A DNA stretch of 64,000 nt from Cucumis sativus (Eukaryota > Streptophyta > Magnoliopsida > Cucurbitales > Cucurbitaceae), in contig NC_026659.2 in the NCBI RefSeq assembly GCF_000004075.3, forward strand, positions 25,190,272 through 25,254,271, written 5' to 3'. The translations under genes and the position numbers were made by a program. The notes below the pieces were generated by a model, which was given only the letters and a program-made list of their open reading frames with translations, was not told the DNA's origin and made no database searches. Shown piece after piece: positions 1 to 14,300 of this stretch (positions are counted from its first letter, which is position 1; the number at the start of each line of letters is the position of its first letter).

Positions 1-780
1 CGTTTCCTGTTTAAAACCAATTGATATAGATACAATTTTTTTAAAACTGATTTCTAAAGAATCAAATTTAGGTTTGATGTCAAACTTTTAAAAGTGGTTT
101 TCGTATATTTATAGTTGATTTTCAATTATTCTATTTGAAAAATTCCGGTTGAAAATTTGTATTTTCTATTTTGAAAATAATTATTTGACTAAATAATTAC
201 GGTAAAAATCTAAATCTATTTATTTTATTATTAAATTATCTAAATCTAAATCACATATCACCTAATTTCTTGAAATTATTTTATATTTTTTTAAAATCAA
301 TTTTAGTTTACGTCATTTGGTTCAAAAATGACTGTAACAAGAGAAAAAGTGATTACAAAATATTCTTAATTTTTTGTTTCTTAAAATGGTGGAGGGAAAA
401 TGGTTTATCTTTATTTTTTAAATGCTCCTCTAATCAATACTCGTTTTTCTACTCTTAGAATTAAAAAAATATCAATAAATTTCTAAAATGAAGAATAATG
501 ATCACCCATGTTTATAATTAATATTACTTAATATAAGTATTACATATAAGTGGATTTAATATAAATACATTTATGGGTGTACGTTAAATCAAACATTTGA
601 TCTTAAAATTTGAAATTGCTATCAACAAATTTTTCAACTTTTAATTTCAATTATAGTTCGTTGAAAATGTTTAATAATTTTATAAACTACTTTTGAATTA
701 TTTTGAGCAGATATAACTATCATAATAATCTCTAGCTACAGTAAATATTATTTAAAAATATCTAGTTAGGTATAATAATA

Positions 781-985
781 CTATTTCAAAACTCTCCATT
801 TGCTACAATATTTACTATTTGTTGACATTCATAATTTTTTTATTTGCTACAATGTTTACTATTTTATTATCAAACTAAAATAGTATAAACATACTATTAT
901 AATTTAAACTAAAATAATTTACACCATAAACACAAACTATTATAATTAAGCTATAATAACCTATATGTATAATAACTCATTCCCG
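781..985 (+). repeat. MITE-like dispersed repeat, copy 1
   Basis: The block 906-960 contains AAACTAAAATAATTT followed by an A/C-rich stretch (AAACACAAACTATTATAA) and CTATAATAAC. The same order recurs at about 17556-17615 (reverse orientation), 37733-37800 and 55579-55690. I infer a non-autonomous DNA element family; the ends of this copy are not clear. Confidence 0.5.
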
Positions 986-3684
986 TCACAAAGACTTATG
1001 TCAAATCTCGTATTTTAAATATGTAGTGAATGGATACATTAGTTTAAAAAAAAAATGAATTATCATAACTATTGTTCATAACGTTAAATCTAATACGTAA
1101 TACAACATTTAACTTTGAACATATGTATTAGATACAAAAGGTCATTATCACTAGAAGTTAATATATTCGACATAAAATTGAGAAAGTGGGAACCTATTGT
1201 ATGTTCTTAAAGTTTATGAATACATAAATAAATTAAATTTGTATAGGCTAAACTTTTAGCCGCTTTCGTTTGTATCCTCACATAAAATGTAATAATTAAG
1301 TGCATGAACATCATTCATTTTTATGCATCTTGTTTTCATCATACATACATAAAAATTACAATATCTAATGATAGAAGAAGAATAATTTATGATATGATAA
1401 AATATGATTCGCAAATAATAGGTGATGTCGAATATGTACGTCCAAGTGTTTTGGAAGGTTTGGTATTTATTTTAGACTTTGAATAATTCAACGAAATAAA
1501 GAAAGCATCGATCCCTTCACTTCACTTCAAGCATGAGGTGAGGTTCTTATTTAACACACAAAGGAATTAGGACACACAACCTCCATCCCATTTTTTATTT
1601 TGTTGCATTTTCATATTAACTAATTAATATAAAGTTGACTATAAATTGTTATTTAATTAATTTATAGACATAATTTATGTTTTAAATATTACATAATTGA
1701 TATTTTTTAATTTAGTACATTACATATTAAATAAAAAGATATATATAATAGAAAAATATAACATTTCACACAATAAAAATTGAATTTTGTCGAGAGGCTA
1801 AATAATTTGTCGATTTTTTTTTATTTAAAATAAATTAAAATGTTTTTATCTCTAATTAATATAACTTTCGATCTTAAAATTTAAATTTTTTAAAAATAGC
1901 AAAATAAATTAAAATATTTAAATTTTATAACAAAATTTTAGATTATATCACTAACTTCTATCGCTGTCTATCAATACTATTTATATAAGCATATCCATGT
2001 TTATCTATTATTGATAGAATATGAAATTTTGTTATATGTCCTAAATATTTTATCAAATTTACTATTTTTAATTATTCTCGATGAATTTAAATTCTAAATA
2101 CAGTATAATTATAAAAAAATGTCCATCTATTATTTATTTAATTAATTTTATTCGTAAAGATGTTGAATTAGGACATGGTATATTAATAATAATAGTAATG
2201 AAGAAAAAACATTTTATATCCAATGTAATCAAGAAAGTCATGTCAAAATTATTAATGTATGAGAAGGTCACATATGAAGGACAAAATGCTAAATGACTAT
2301 TAATAGAATTAACTCCATAGTCTCTCATAAAATTTGCATAGTTTATTTATATAATCACCACATTGATTTCCACACCATTTAGATTTTCCACCTCTTTCTA
2401 TAGTAAACTTTTCAGTTAAATTTTCCCTCGAAAGAAGAACAAGAAGATACATCATACGTAGTTTTCATAAAATATTTTATATGGTTGTTCGATAATATCA
2501 ATTATATACAATATTACTGTTTTTATCGGTGTTTATCACTGTTACTCATAAAAAGTTATTAGAATTTATCAGTGATAGATATAAACGTTTGTTATGCATT
2601 GTAAATACTTTAGTTCATTAAAAGTTACGTTCTTTTTTCAAATGTAAAAAAAAAAAAAAAAAAAAAACTTATGCAAATATAGCAAAATGTCATTTTTATT
2701 AGTGGTGAACAACGATAGACTATTATCATATTTCACTCTTAAACGTACGATTGTTGGTAAAAAAAATTATCCAAAAAAATATATAATATTTTAAAATTTA
2801 ACGCTGGTACATCTTCTTACACATGTTTTAATCAATTGAATTGAATCAGTCACGATTTGAAATTTTATTGACTACTCCTGAATTTATTTTCTTTTAGCTT
2901 GTTAGAGAAGGTTTGGATCCTAAATGCCTAGGAAAATGAATTGAAGATGAATCACTCAGGTAGGTTAATTTGTTTGGTCACAGAAGTTTCTCAGCTTATA
3001 TACGTTTGTTTTTTCTTGAACATTTTTTTCATCTATTCAATAATTACATAGTTATCGAGGTAGGTTAATTGTCAACCTCTAATCTATTAAGTAAAAATGA
3101 ATTTTAACTCATGCTTAAATTGACTACAACTATTAACTCACTAAAATGTCAATTCTAAGTCACTGTCTAATTGCTAAATACTCACATTCATAGCCAACCT
3201 ATACATGCAATGCAAGTAAAAACTATATTGCTACGTTAGGAAACATAGTAAAGGACCAACACAATTATTATCTAAGACCCATCTATAAATCAAAAGTAAA
3301 TATTTTGAAAGTGTGTAGACTAAAATGAGACTAAAATCATAACATCATTGTAGACCGTTATAATATTTTTACCTTCTTTCTTCGAACTACGTGGTCGAGA
3401 TAGGGTACGAGAGGGTAAGAGATTGTAATGGATGAGAATCCAATGAGGGGTGAAGCCCTAAATGAACACATTATAATGTAATGTAGAGTGTTTGTATAAG
3501 AAACATCATAATCAAAAAAATGAATAACATGAAAATGCAAAGAAAGAAAGAAAGGTTACAATTCCAAAAAAAAAAAGAAAAAAGAAAAAAGAAAGTGATT
3601 CTCCTCACCCAACGGACACCCCCTTCCCCACCCGCCTCTAAACCCAATCACTACTCGACCATTATGCGCACGTTAGCTGTCTCC

Positions 3685-3775
3685 ACTCACACTCTCTCTT
3701 CTCCTTCTTCTCCTTCTTCATCACCATCATCATCATCATCGTCGTCGTCATTTTCATCTTCTTTCTTCTTCTTCT
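3685..3775 (+). repeat. TCT/TCA/TCG trinucleotide-rich tract
   Basis: Nearly uninterrupted pyrimidine-rich repeats (CTTCTC, TCATCA, TCGTCG, TTCTTC) run through this block about 400-500 bp before the ORP start codon. CT-rich tracts are common in plant core promoters and 5' leaders; a regulatory role here is inference. Confidence 0.6.
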
Positions 3776-4036
3776 TCATATCTACTTATAATCCCACCAT
3801 TTAATTTAATCCCATCTCATCAATATTCCTTTTTTGATTTTGCTTAACATGCGCTGCGCTTACACCCCACGCTGCAATTCCCTGAATTTACTCCTTCCCC
3901 ACTTCGTATTTAATGGTTCTGCTTCTGCTCAGCCTTCTCTTTTCGTTTTAAGACACACCCTTCTTTTCATCTCCCCCCCATTACTCCTCCTTCACCAGAT
4001 CTCTACTCTTTCTTTACTCCACTCCTCTTCTTCTGT

Positions 4037-4186
4037 ATGTCATTTCTGAATCCTTCCATTTCCTCCTCCGATCGGGTCCTACATTCTCTGGGATCATCCC
4101 CACTTGGGTGTTTCTTTCGTTTCTTTGCTTCTTATGTCTCCCTGATCCATGTTCTCTATTGGGTTTTCTCTCTCTTTTTGAGATGA
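4037..4186 (+). other. Possible 49-codon upstream ORF overlapping the ORP start
   Basis: An ATG at 4037 opens a 49-codon frame that ends with TGA at 4184-4186, so its stop overlaps the presumed ORP start codon at 4183 as ATGA. Two shorter upstream frames lie inside it (ATG at 4134, stop 4143-4145; ATG at 4149, stop 4179-4181). If the leader is unspliced, these would be expected to limit ORP translation or couple it by reinitiation. The alternative is a 5' UTR intron: a GTATGT donor-like site overlaps the first ATG and a pyrimidine tract ending TTTTGAG abuts the ORP ATG, which would remove all three frames. Confidence 0.35.
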
Positions 4187-7100
4187 ATCCTCTCTGCTGC
4201 ATTGCTCCGGTTTCTATTGATCGAGACCGGACTAATTCGGTTGTTGCGAAATCCCCAACTCACTGTCATTTAGGGCTTGATGCTCCTATTAAGACATTGA
4301 GCTATGGGTCTAAACCCACCTTTTCTGCTCAGGTTTCATCGGTTGGGACTGAATCGGACAAGCTTTCTGTGTCTGTTAACCATGATGGGGAAGACTTGGT
4401 TACTGAACCTCGGGATTGTAAGGGACTTGTTGGCAATGGTGGGGTTAGTGGTACCGTTGCTGGGATTTTGTTCAAGTGGGTTAACTATGGGAGAGGTTGG
4501 AGGTCGAGATGGTTCGTGCTGGAAGATGGGGTTCTTTCGTATTACAAGATTCATGGTCCTGATAAGATTTTGATGAGTCCTGCTAGAGAGAAAGATGTTA
4601 GGGTGATCGGAGAGGATTCTTTGAGGTACATGAGGAAGGCTAATTGGGGAAGTACTCGACTCGGATTGTTGAAGAAGCAATGCAAACCTTTTGGGGAAGT
4701 TCATTTGAAGGTGGGTTCTGTACTGTTTTCGTTTTGGAAATTATAATTCATATTCTGTATGTAGGAATAGAATAGGATACATATTTTCTTCTTTGAGTCT
4801 GGATGGATCACTTTTAGTTTTTCTTTTTCGTGGTTCTTTTGCTTGATTGGACATCCGTGACGGTGGCGTCATGTTGGGTTTGATGTTGCATCTTAACCAA
4901 GAAAGTGCATGTGTCCATCTACGCGTTTCAATTAGCGAATTATAATAACATATGAGCTTCGTCTGCATGTTTCAATTTTGTGGGGCAGCAGGCTCGAAAC
5001 GCTTATTTTTCGCACTACCTAGAAAAACGTCTCTGAAAAATTTCTCTCTGTTGTTCATAAAGTAAAAGTTCAAGCTGTACCCAGATTTCATTCCACCTTG
5101 AGGAACATGAGAAATGAACTCTTACAATAGGTTGTGACTTCACTTGGCTTCCCTTCTGGGAAATCTTTATTTGCTATGTAGTTTCTCCTGTTGAAGGTTA
5201 ATGGTCTCACTTTGATTCAGTGTTCATCTGGGAAGGAAATATAGAGTTCCCTGTATGAACTCTGGCTTCTGTTCATTATTTCTCTCTCCCTCAACTTACC
5301 TTGGCTATTCGCCACTCTTAACATATTCTATTTTGCAGGTTTCTTCAGTTCGTGCTAGTAAATCAGATGATAGAAGGCTTTCCATCTTCACAGGAACAAA
5401 AACTCTTCACTTGAGATGCATAACTAAAGAAAACAGAGCTGCGTGGATTGATGCTTTGTTGTCTGCCAAAGATCTTTTCCCCAGAATGTTATGTAGCAAT
5501 GATTTTCTTCCATCCCAGGAGGTGGTTGTTTCGACAGAGAAGCTTCGTTCACGACTGTCACAAGAAGGGATTGATGAGACAATCATCAACGACTGCGAAA
5601 CAATTATGCTCTCTGAACTCTCTGAGATGCAAAACCAATTGAAAGCGCTACAATATAAACATGTTACTTTGTTAGATACATTGAGGCGATTGGAGGTATC
5701 TCCTCCCCCCCGATTCCTCTATAACTTTATTACTTGATACATTGACTTGGCATCAGAGAAGAACAGTTCAAGATTTGGGTTAAGGTTGATATGTTCGGCT
5801 GTTAACTTGTTAATATTCTAACTAGTTGTGTGGTAATGATGTTATGCTAGCTTGAACTGGTCAAGTGCTCGTTATTTGTAACTAAAAGAAACAAGCATTG
5901 ATCTTTGTCTATACCTTATTTGATGGAGATATTATCACTGGAATGTGACCAACTGGTTAAACCACTCAACATTTCCACACTCAAGAAACCCATGAAAACA
6001 TCGTGGTCCTCACTCATTCTGAATATAATATATATCCATTGGATTATTTGACACTTTGTGTATGGTTTGCATCATTCATTCTCCAAAAATTGTTGCATGT
6101 AGTCATCCTGTTCTTTATTTCTGCTCACGCTCATGCTCATTTTATGCTTCACATAGTTTTGGTAGTGTGTCTAACAATTGGAATTTGAGAACTTCACTCA
6201 TTTCAGAAAAATAATGTGCTTAAATTTTTCTACAGACAGAGAAAATAGAGCTGGAAACTACTGTTGTGGACGAAACGAAGGAACGGGAGTCTTGCTGTGG
6301 ACAAGGGAATAGAAGATTCAGTGGTTAGTTACTCCATACCTTTTTGATCAGCTAATGTTCCTAGATGCAACATAACTTCATTTATAAACCGCAAAGTATA
6401 AATATGATCAAGTGAAGTGCAAATATTCAAACGTTTCTTTTTAGATTGAAACTAGTCAATGAACGTGGGTGATGAGTTTGTAATTGGGAAATTTTCTTAG
6501 GAATTTAAATTGCTTGATTTTGTTCTTCATATTTTCTGAATCTCTCCTTTAGATGTGTTATATGCTAATGAGTTTCTCATTGTAGAATTAGGTACGCTTG
6601 GTCCAAAGTTGTCAAATAGATTTTGTCTTATGGTGTGGTATTTTGCTAACTTTCCTCCCTTGTTTCAGATTTCTACTCTGTTATGTCGGAGGGAAGTGCA
6701 TCTGATTTTGATGGAGAAAATGAGAGTCAAGATGGTGGTGATGTTGAAACCGATGAAGATGATGGAATGTATTTTGATACCAATGATTTTTTGTCTGCAG
6801 AAGCCTTGAGAAGTGCTTCCTATCGCAGTAGGGAATCTTCAGGAATTGCTTGTGCATATGATAGTGGTTCTTACTTCTCTGATCATCTCCATGAAGCCGA
6901 AAATCAGATAAGGATGGTGAAATATCCATATGTCAAAAGAAGAGACAGCCTTCCAGATCCGAAGGAGAAAGAGAAGCCTGTTGGCTTATGGTCAATTATC
7001 AAAGATAATATTGGAAAGGACCTATCTGGAGTATGTCTGCCTGTTTACTTTAATGAGCCATTGTCTTCATTGCAAAAGTGTTTTGAGGATTTGGAATATT

Positions 7101-10100
7101 CTTACTTGGTTGATCAAGCGTTCGAATGGGGCAAGCAGGTCAGTCGCTTATTATTCTTCAAGTTCTTGGAAATCAGTTTTATAGTACAATTGCTGTTAGT
7201 TACAGCAGTTTCTTTTTACATTTCACCAGTATATTTGTCTATTTACTTTATGCTTTCTAATGTTCAATGCAAAAAGATGATCCTTTGTGAGCAGTGAGAC
7301 GAATGATTTAAAATAAAATGGTGTGAATATGAATTTCAGTAAGAAGAGAGAGTGGTAAAATAGGCAAATATTAGCTCTTTTTGCCATTCCATTTGGCTAG
7401 AAGGTTGACCAATCTTCTTGTCTCTCGTTATTTATCTTAATGGAAGGGTAACTGTTTTTATGTTAAAGAACATTGGATAAGGAGAGAGGGTAAATAATGC
7501 AGATGGATAAGGAGAATAAGGTTTAAAGCCAGAGAAAATATAGCAATCAGGGTAACAAAAGAGAGAGACAATGCAAGATTGAAACAGTATGCAACAAGGA
7601 ACAATAGGGACGGACAACAAAGAATGAAATACAGATCGTGAGAAATAGAAAGTGGGAGTGGGACGTATAGCGATTAGGATGTGGGTGGAGAGCAAGAGAG
7701 AAAGCTAACAATAGCAACTTAGCTGAAAGTAGACGAATTGAGGAAGAGAGACTAAAAACAATGGGTCTTGCGCAGGAGAAACCTCTTGGGAAAAAGTAAA
7801 AACATCGGCTTGTACTTGTTCTTTTTAGGATCAAATTCTAGTTACTTTTCCCGTGTTTGCTGATGAAAGAACTTTTTCCTTGGATTTTTGAGAGGTCTTT
7901 GTTCTATTTTCTCTATTAGTTTGAATGACAGAACAATTGTTGTAAAGAAAAAATTGACTGAAGCGAGGAATGTGAAACTCCATGCAGTTTCTATGAAGAG
8001 CAGACAAAAAATTGAATTGTATTCTCTGGAGAACTTTGTTAAGTATGGCAACGGCATTAAAATTTTGATTTCCAGAACCATAATGTGAAAGTATGTATTG
8101 ATCATGCAGCCTTGGCAATGATATTTTTCATTGCTGACTTGGTTTCTAGTGCGTTTGACCTACAATTCACTAATATTTATGTTAAGTGGGATAGTACGGG
8201 ATAATATGCCTTTTAAGTAAAGTTGAAACAATATGCCCCTTTTAAGTGGTTAACACAAGTTTGGTGAGGAGCAAAGCTGTATCCAGGGATATTCACACGT
8301 TCTGTATTCATCTTATTGGTCATATTGTAAATCTAAATCCAATACCTATCACAGCGTTCAGTTGTATATTTTCATCTCAAATTAAGCAGTATTATGGTTC
8401 ATGGTTTGTAGGGGAATGACTTGATGAGAATTCTAAAGATTGCCGCTTTTGCTGTGTCTGGCTATGCTTCAACAGAAGGTCGACAGTGCAAACCATTTAA
8501 CCCTCTACTCGGAGAAACCTATGAAGCTGACTATCCAGATAAAGGACTTCGTTTTTTCTCAGAAAAAGTATTGATTCTCTTGCATACCTCTAAATATTAT
8601 GATGTATAAAAAGAATGTTTTCCTTTGGGGGGGGGGGGGGAAGCGTTGGTACACCCCTTGGTTTTATATCTGACCATTACAATCTTCTCCTCAGGTAAGT
8701 CATCATCCAATGATTGTTGCTTGCCATTGTGAGGGAAGAGGGTGGAAATTTTGGGCAGACTCCAATCTAAAAGGTAAGTTTTGGGGGAGATCCATTCAGC
8801 TTGATCCAGTGGGTGTCCTTACTTTACAGTTTGAGGATGGAGAGACGTTTCAATGGAGCAAGGTCACTACTTCCATTTACAATATCATACTGGGAAAAAT
8901 TTACTGTGATCACTATGGTACCATGCGAATCAAAGGCAGTGGCAAGTACTCCTGCAAACTTAAGTTCAAGGAACAATCTATCATAGACCGAAATCCACAT
9001 CAGGTAAGCTTTTTATGGTCAAGAAATGATGTGTTTATCATCCTTGTGCAAAAGCAGAACTATATGAATACAAACATCTGTAACAATCTATTCATAGAAC
9101 TTCTCTTCTATTAATTCCTCAGGTCCATGGATTTGTGCAAGACAATAGAACAGGAGAAAAGGTGGCACTTTTGGTGGGAAAGTGGGATGAGGCAATGTAC
9201 TACGTGTTAGGAGACCCCGCTACAAAGCCTAAGGGATACGATCCAATGACAGAAGCCGCATTGCTATGGGAAAGAAACAGATCAGTAGCTAAAACAAGAT
9301 ATAACCTCTCTCCTTTTGCCATATCCTTGAATGAACTCACACCAGGTTTGATGGAGATACTGCCTCCAACTGACTCAAGGCTTAGACCAGATCAAAGATA
9401 TCTTGAAGATGGAGAATATGAGTTGGCAAATGCAGAGAAGTTAAGACTTGAACAGTTGCAGAGACAGGTACTTTAATCCATACTATTTTAATAAGTTAGA
9501 GCAATAGAGTTCTGATATTTGGACCAAATTATTGCACAAGCACTTAAAAAGTAATTTCAAACATGCACTTTCTTGAATATTTTTCAACCAAAAATCCAAT
9601 AAGATGGATTGTATTTGTATCTAAATGTCTCACAAAAGTTACCATACTCCCTTGGTTAGGTGTAATGAAACCACCATTTTATAGACTCCTAAAATACATG
9701 CTCAGATATTTTGAGATATAATCGGCGACCAAACTACAAGACAAACTAAGTTATTTGATGTACTTGGACCCTCCCCTTTGTTTATAACCAAGAAGTCTAA
9801 CAAACTCCCTCACAAATCACTAATATACCCTTAATACTATGATAACACTCTAATAACATTCCTATCACATTTGACATGCACTTTGATAAGAAAATTTTAC
9901 GACACGATAGCACCAAGAGTTATGTTTATCAATGCGATGCAGGCTCGAAAGTTACAGGAAAGAGGATGGCAACCTAGATGGTTTCAGAAGGATGAAGATG
10001 GTTGTTACCGTTATACAGGTGGTTATTGGGAAGCTAGAGACAAACATAATTGGGAGGGAATTCCTGATATATTTGGCCAACCCACAACAGATCATCTGCT

Positions 10101-10125
10101 CCTCCCTTGTTCAGGAGAAGAGTAA
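4183..10125 (+). CDS. Oxysterol-binding protein-related protein, PH-containing ORP1 type
   Basis: Lipid-binding and lipid-transfer protein expected at membrane contact sites or endomembranes. Exons: 4183-4710, 5339-5695, 6236-6323, 6669-7138, 8412-8567, 8695-9003, 9123-9467, 9943-10125; all junctions are GT..AG and the frame closes at 811 aa, the usual size for plant ORP1C/1D-type proteins. A PH domain spans about residues 91-222 ([20 protein letters not shown] at its start). A linker with predicted helical and acidic serine-rich parts follows. The OSBP ligand domain runs from about 430 to 790, with [12 protein letters not shown] and the family fingerprint SEKVSHHPM, which is split exactly by intron 5. 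No FFAT motif was recognised. The start is the first in-frame ATG and gives the MNPLCC N terminus expected for this group. I cannot separate ORP1C from ORP1D without an alignment. Confidence 0.93.
8627..8640 (+). repeat. G14 homopolymer in ORP intron 5
   Basis: Fourteen consecutive G residues lie in the 127-bp intron 5, about 55 bases before the acceptor. The run length is likely to be polymorphic or miscalled in assemblies. Confidence 0.8.
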
Positions 10126-11336
10126 AGTCCTACCTTGCTCCATCCTACATTGTTTTTAGTTAACTTTTCCCCCCTTCCCCCCTTCCCCTCTCTGTTTTTT
10201 TTTTGTTCCCATGATCTAAGTGGGAATTTTTGCTGTAGGTATTATTAGCTTAGCTTTCTGTCAAATTGTAGTATTAGCAGTAGTAATAGAAAGTGAAAAT
10301 ATTCAATACTGTATTTTGGTTGGGTGTTGGGAAAGAAAAGAAAAACTATAAATCCATTGGGATTTGGGGCTGCAAATATTTGGTCATTCCCATTTACAGC
10401 AAAACCACCTTGTGTTTGCAGTTTTAAAATCAATCTCTACCTTAGTTAATATAACCATCAACTTCCATAATTGCTTCTTCTGTAAAACCTCAGTAGGACA
10501 TGTGGTTTTAGTGTTCTGTCCCACTTTGAAAATATTTTTTTATAAAAGGAATATTTTGTTTTCTATTTTTAAAGTTATCATTAAATATTCTTAAAGTTGA
10601 AGTATCTTGTATGTCAGTTACATGTCACATGCTTTTAAGTTCTTTGTGATGTTGTATGTAGTTTTATTTTTTTGTTCAAGATTATTAAATATTATGATAC
10701 TGATTCACTGAATATTGATTTGTGATTATTTTTTTTCCAATTAAAAAATTTCCTTTTACAAAAATATTTATAAAATATAACAAAATTTTAAATTCTATTA
10801 ATGTCTAATCATACAATTCAATTCAATAGTCTTGTATCCATTAACACTCTTTTACATTTGTGTTTTTGATTAGGATATATATTATAATGTAATGAATTTG
10901 TAATAGATTCTAATTCCGAATCCACTTTTGGATTAAAAGTTTTGAGTTCGGTTTTGTAATCTATATTTTACATTCTATTCTACCATTATTTAATTTTTCA
11001 ACTATAAACAAAGAAGAAGATTTGAGCTCAAACCGTTTCGTCATTTGAATTAAACTTTTAAATCATTGTGAAAACAATCAAATCATTACGATTGAAGAAA
11101 CACACTTAACTAATCGAACCAAACCTACTTTTCATATTACTGTCGACATCTTACATTAAGTTTCCTCCCTTGATTAATAATATTTATTTTCAAAAATAGT
11201 TCTTACTGAAACACTAAATTGAATCCAAACACAAGACATAAGAACGAGAGGGTTTGGAGTAAATAGAAAGAGCCAAAAATTTAATTTTCCCTCTTGCGAA
11301 TGTTGAAGCTCTGCTGAATGGTGATAGCGGGAAAAT
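10126..11336. other. ORP 3' region and desulfhydrase promoter region
   Basis: About 1.2 kb of AT-rich DNA between two genes on the same strand. The first few hundred bases should hold the ORP 3' UTR. A poly-T tract at 10193-10203 and a fragment of the 'tataacaaaatttta' repeat type near 10770 are visible; I see no gene. Confidence 0.6.
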
Positions 11337-14300
11337 ATGATGCAATTGCAAGCCATTCCCAAAATGGCTACTGCCGGCTCCGTTAGTACCTTCACGACCA
11401 CCCTACTCAATCTCCCTCCCAATGTTTCTTACCTTTTCCGGTCACGGGGGACGCTGATTCAGACGGAAATAGGAGCTTCCGCTTACTTTCTCACTACTAC
11501 GAAACTTCGTTTGCTTCACTCTAAAACCACTGTTGCAGCACTTGAAAACGAGTTTTCCTCCGCCAAATTTACCGATACCTCGCAGGTTCACTTTCATACT
11601 TCATTCAATTTTCTAGCATTTCCGTAATTGTAGATTGAGATTCGGGGGATTCATGATCATATTCACTACAATTCCGAGTCCAGAAAAGCTTGTGATTTAA
11701 TAATGGTGGTTTGCTCAATGTCTCTACTAAATTTTGTGGATACTGTCTTTTGCATCTTCTGTTTGTTTAATTGTAAATAGTGATTTATTATTGTCGTTGG
11801 GTAGGGTGTCCGATTCGGTGGTGAAGAGTTTTTGACAAGATTACTTGCCAGAAGATGGACGTTGGCTAACCCCGATACCAAAATAAGCAAAGTTATGTTC
11901 TCAGCTACAGATACAAACATCCATGATTTTTCAGCCAGTCATCTCTTCTTGGGAGTAGATACTGATATCTGTATGCCTAATGATGTGTTGGGGACAGATT
12001 ATTCGAACCAATCATTCTATATAGTTAGGGATGATTTATTGCATCCGCTCATAAATGGTAACAAGGCAAGAAAATTGGATGGGGTTCTACCTCTTATTGA
12101 AGATAATTCAGTGACTGACGTGGTAAGATTATATCCCTTTGGTGTATCGTGAACGAAGTTTATTGCCGTAAAAGTTTGCTTGTTCAAATGGCTGTTGTGA
12201 ATGCCAGTTCTCTACCAGTTTTCGTACATTAATGTTTTTCTTATTGGTTCCTTCATCATTGGTGTTCTTTCAAGGAGAAATGGAAAAGAATTAACGTGGT
12301 AGATGTATTTTCATCATGTTTTATTTTAGTTATCAACTATCTTTAGAAGCTAAAGAATAAGGTATTTAGATGATATATTGGGTTAGAAACTTAGAAATTA
12401 TATGAATATTGGCTGTATTCAAATTTAGGTTTAGTTTGAAACTAATCAAGCGAATTCCTAATTCCCTATTACCATTGATTTTACGAGCAGTGGTCTCCTA
12501 AGGTTTAGATATTTGTTGGTTAGTCTAAATGAAAAAAACTATTTTCATGTCTATTATAATTTCTCTGCTAATCTTTCCTTTTGTTTTCGTTCGTGACATG
12601 ATTGTTTCACAATGCGATTCTGTGATTAAATTTGTGTACATGTTAACCGTCTCCATAATCAAGAGACAAAGTTGGAATTGTCGAGATTGTGGAGGAGAAA
12701 TTGCATCTGTCTGTCTTAAGATCATGAAAATGTGACTTCCATTAGTTTTTTATTTTGAGTGGATGACTGCTGATATCTGGCATTATCATCACACTCACTT
12801 CTAAATTCTTTTTTAGAGAAATCATTTGGGGTGTCATTCATCTAAAATTTTCTTAAATTTATTTGTACATGTAATACACTAACATTTCACGGACAAAATG
12901 TTAGTGGATAAGTTAGTTAATCATTACGTAAATTTGGAAATATTCAGGAAACTGGTCACAGAGTTTCAAAGTTAGATCAGGTACATTAGGAAATCTGTTT
13001 ACCATTTTCTTTCTGCATCAAGATTGCCCATCCCTCTTATTCTTTTTATATATATATATATATATTTGGCTTAATATATGCAATTAGTTTGGTGAGGCCA
13101 GGTTTAAGTTTTGGCACTGATTGGTTCACGGAGTTGATGGAACAAAAATTCTTGTACTTAGTTTAGTTTTATTCCTAACTATGCCAGCTTTGAATGACAG
13201 TTACCTTTAGAATCAGGAACAATGCTCTGAATTTGAACCATTTTATAGGTTACTTGTGGGGGTTGTCAAAGTGCACATGCAGCTGCTACTGGTAGGAGTT
13301 TTCCTATCTGAAGAAACCTCTCCCTTTGTTTTTTCTTCGCACAAGTGTGTAGTCACAAGTATATGGCATAAACTTTTAGTAGAGCGACAACAAAGGGTGT
13401 TCGCAAGGATTAGGGTACATTTCATTCAGTTGCACTTGTGCCACTGCGGTTGCATATTTTTTTTTAAATGCTTCATTTATTCTTCTTTCCGCTTTTTTCT
13501 CCCTGCTAAGAAAATCTATGAGCTATAACTTGCTCCAAACTACCCCAGACTAGCACATAATAGAATATATAACAAGATATACATACTAACTTCTATTATT
13601 TTTCCCTAGTCTTTTATGTCTTCCTTTCTCCCCCTCCCAGGTGATTGTAAACGAGCCTGGTAGAAATTTGTTTCTGCATACTGATTTTCTACTTTCAGCT
13701 GTTTTATGTGCAGAAAGAGGTTTGAGGTCACATCTACTTCTACGAGGAGAGCAACCTGAATTTTTAACTGGATACAACTTGATGTCAACAATATATGGAA
13801 ACGTCACATATGTTCCAAGATCTATTTATGCCAATAGGGAAAAAGTGCTCAAGAGTCAAGCTGATTTAGTGGCCGGCAATAGTGGCAGTGTCTTATGGTT
13901 CGATGATATTTTATCCACTTCTCTTGGGAAGCAACCACGTTCACATGGAAGAAGGGTTATAGTCATCAACGAAGGAGCTGGAGATGCTATCGCGTTGCTA
14001 GGTAACTGAAAACCATTCTTTCTGAAGTGTGTATAGTCTTAATATGCATACCTGTTCCATCAACTTAGCCAGGGGATTGTATTAAATATTTATTTTTAAT
14101 CTTCAGCATGAGGGATCTTTTTTTCCCTACTTTTGGTCCTGAAATGTCTATCCATCAGAAGAAGAAAAAAAGAAAAAAAGAAAAGAAAAAAAGAAAAAAA
14201 TTGGTTCTGAAATGATTGTTCATTGAACAGGAATTTTGAATCCACATCCTGTAGCAACCTTGTAGGCAAGATGGGGAAGATTTTATTGTTTCTGTCGTCA

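Larger units (their letters stand above)
1..4036. other. AT-rich intergenic region upstream of the ORP gene
   Basis: No coding region is convincing here; open frames are short, low-complexity and lack family resemblance. The stretch holds an MITE-like fragment around 780-985, sequences of the 'atagcaaaat' foldback family around 1880-2070 and 2680-2760, an A homopolymer near 2646-2665, and from about 3590 onward a pyrimidine-rich, TCT/TCA/TCG-repeat-rich block that probably belongs to the promoter and 5' leader of the downstream oxysterol-binding protein gene. Confidence 0.7.

Noticed and set aside
7432-8118. Overlapping - strand frames in ORP intron 4
   Set aside because: They are low-complexity, lack domain resemblance, and lie in an intron bounded by good splice sites.
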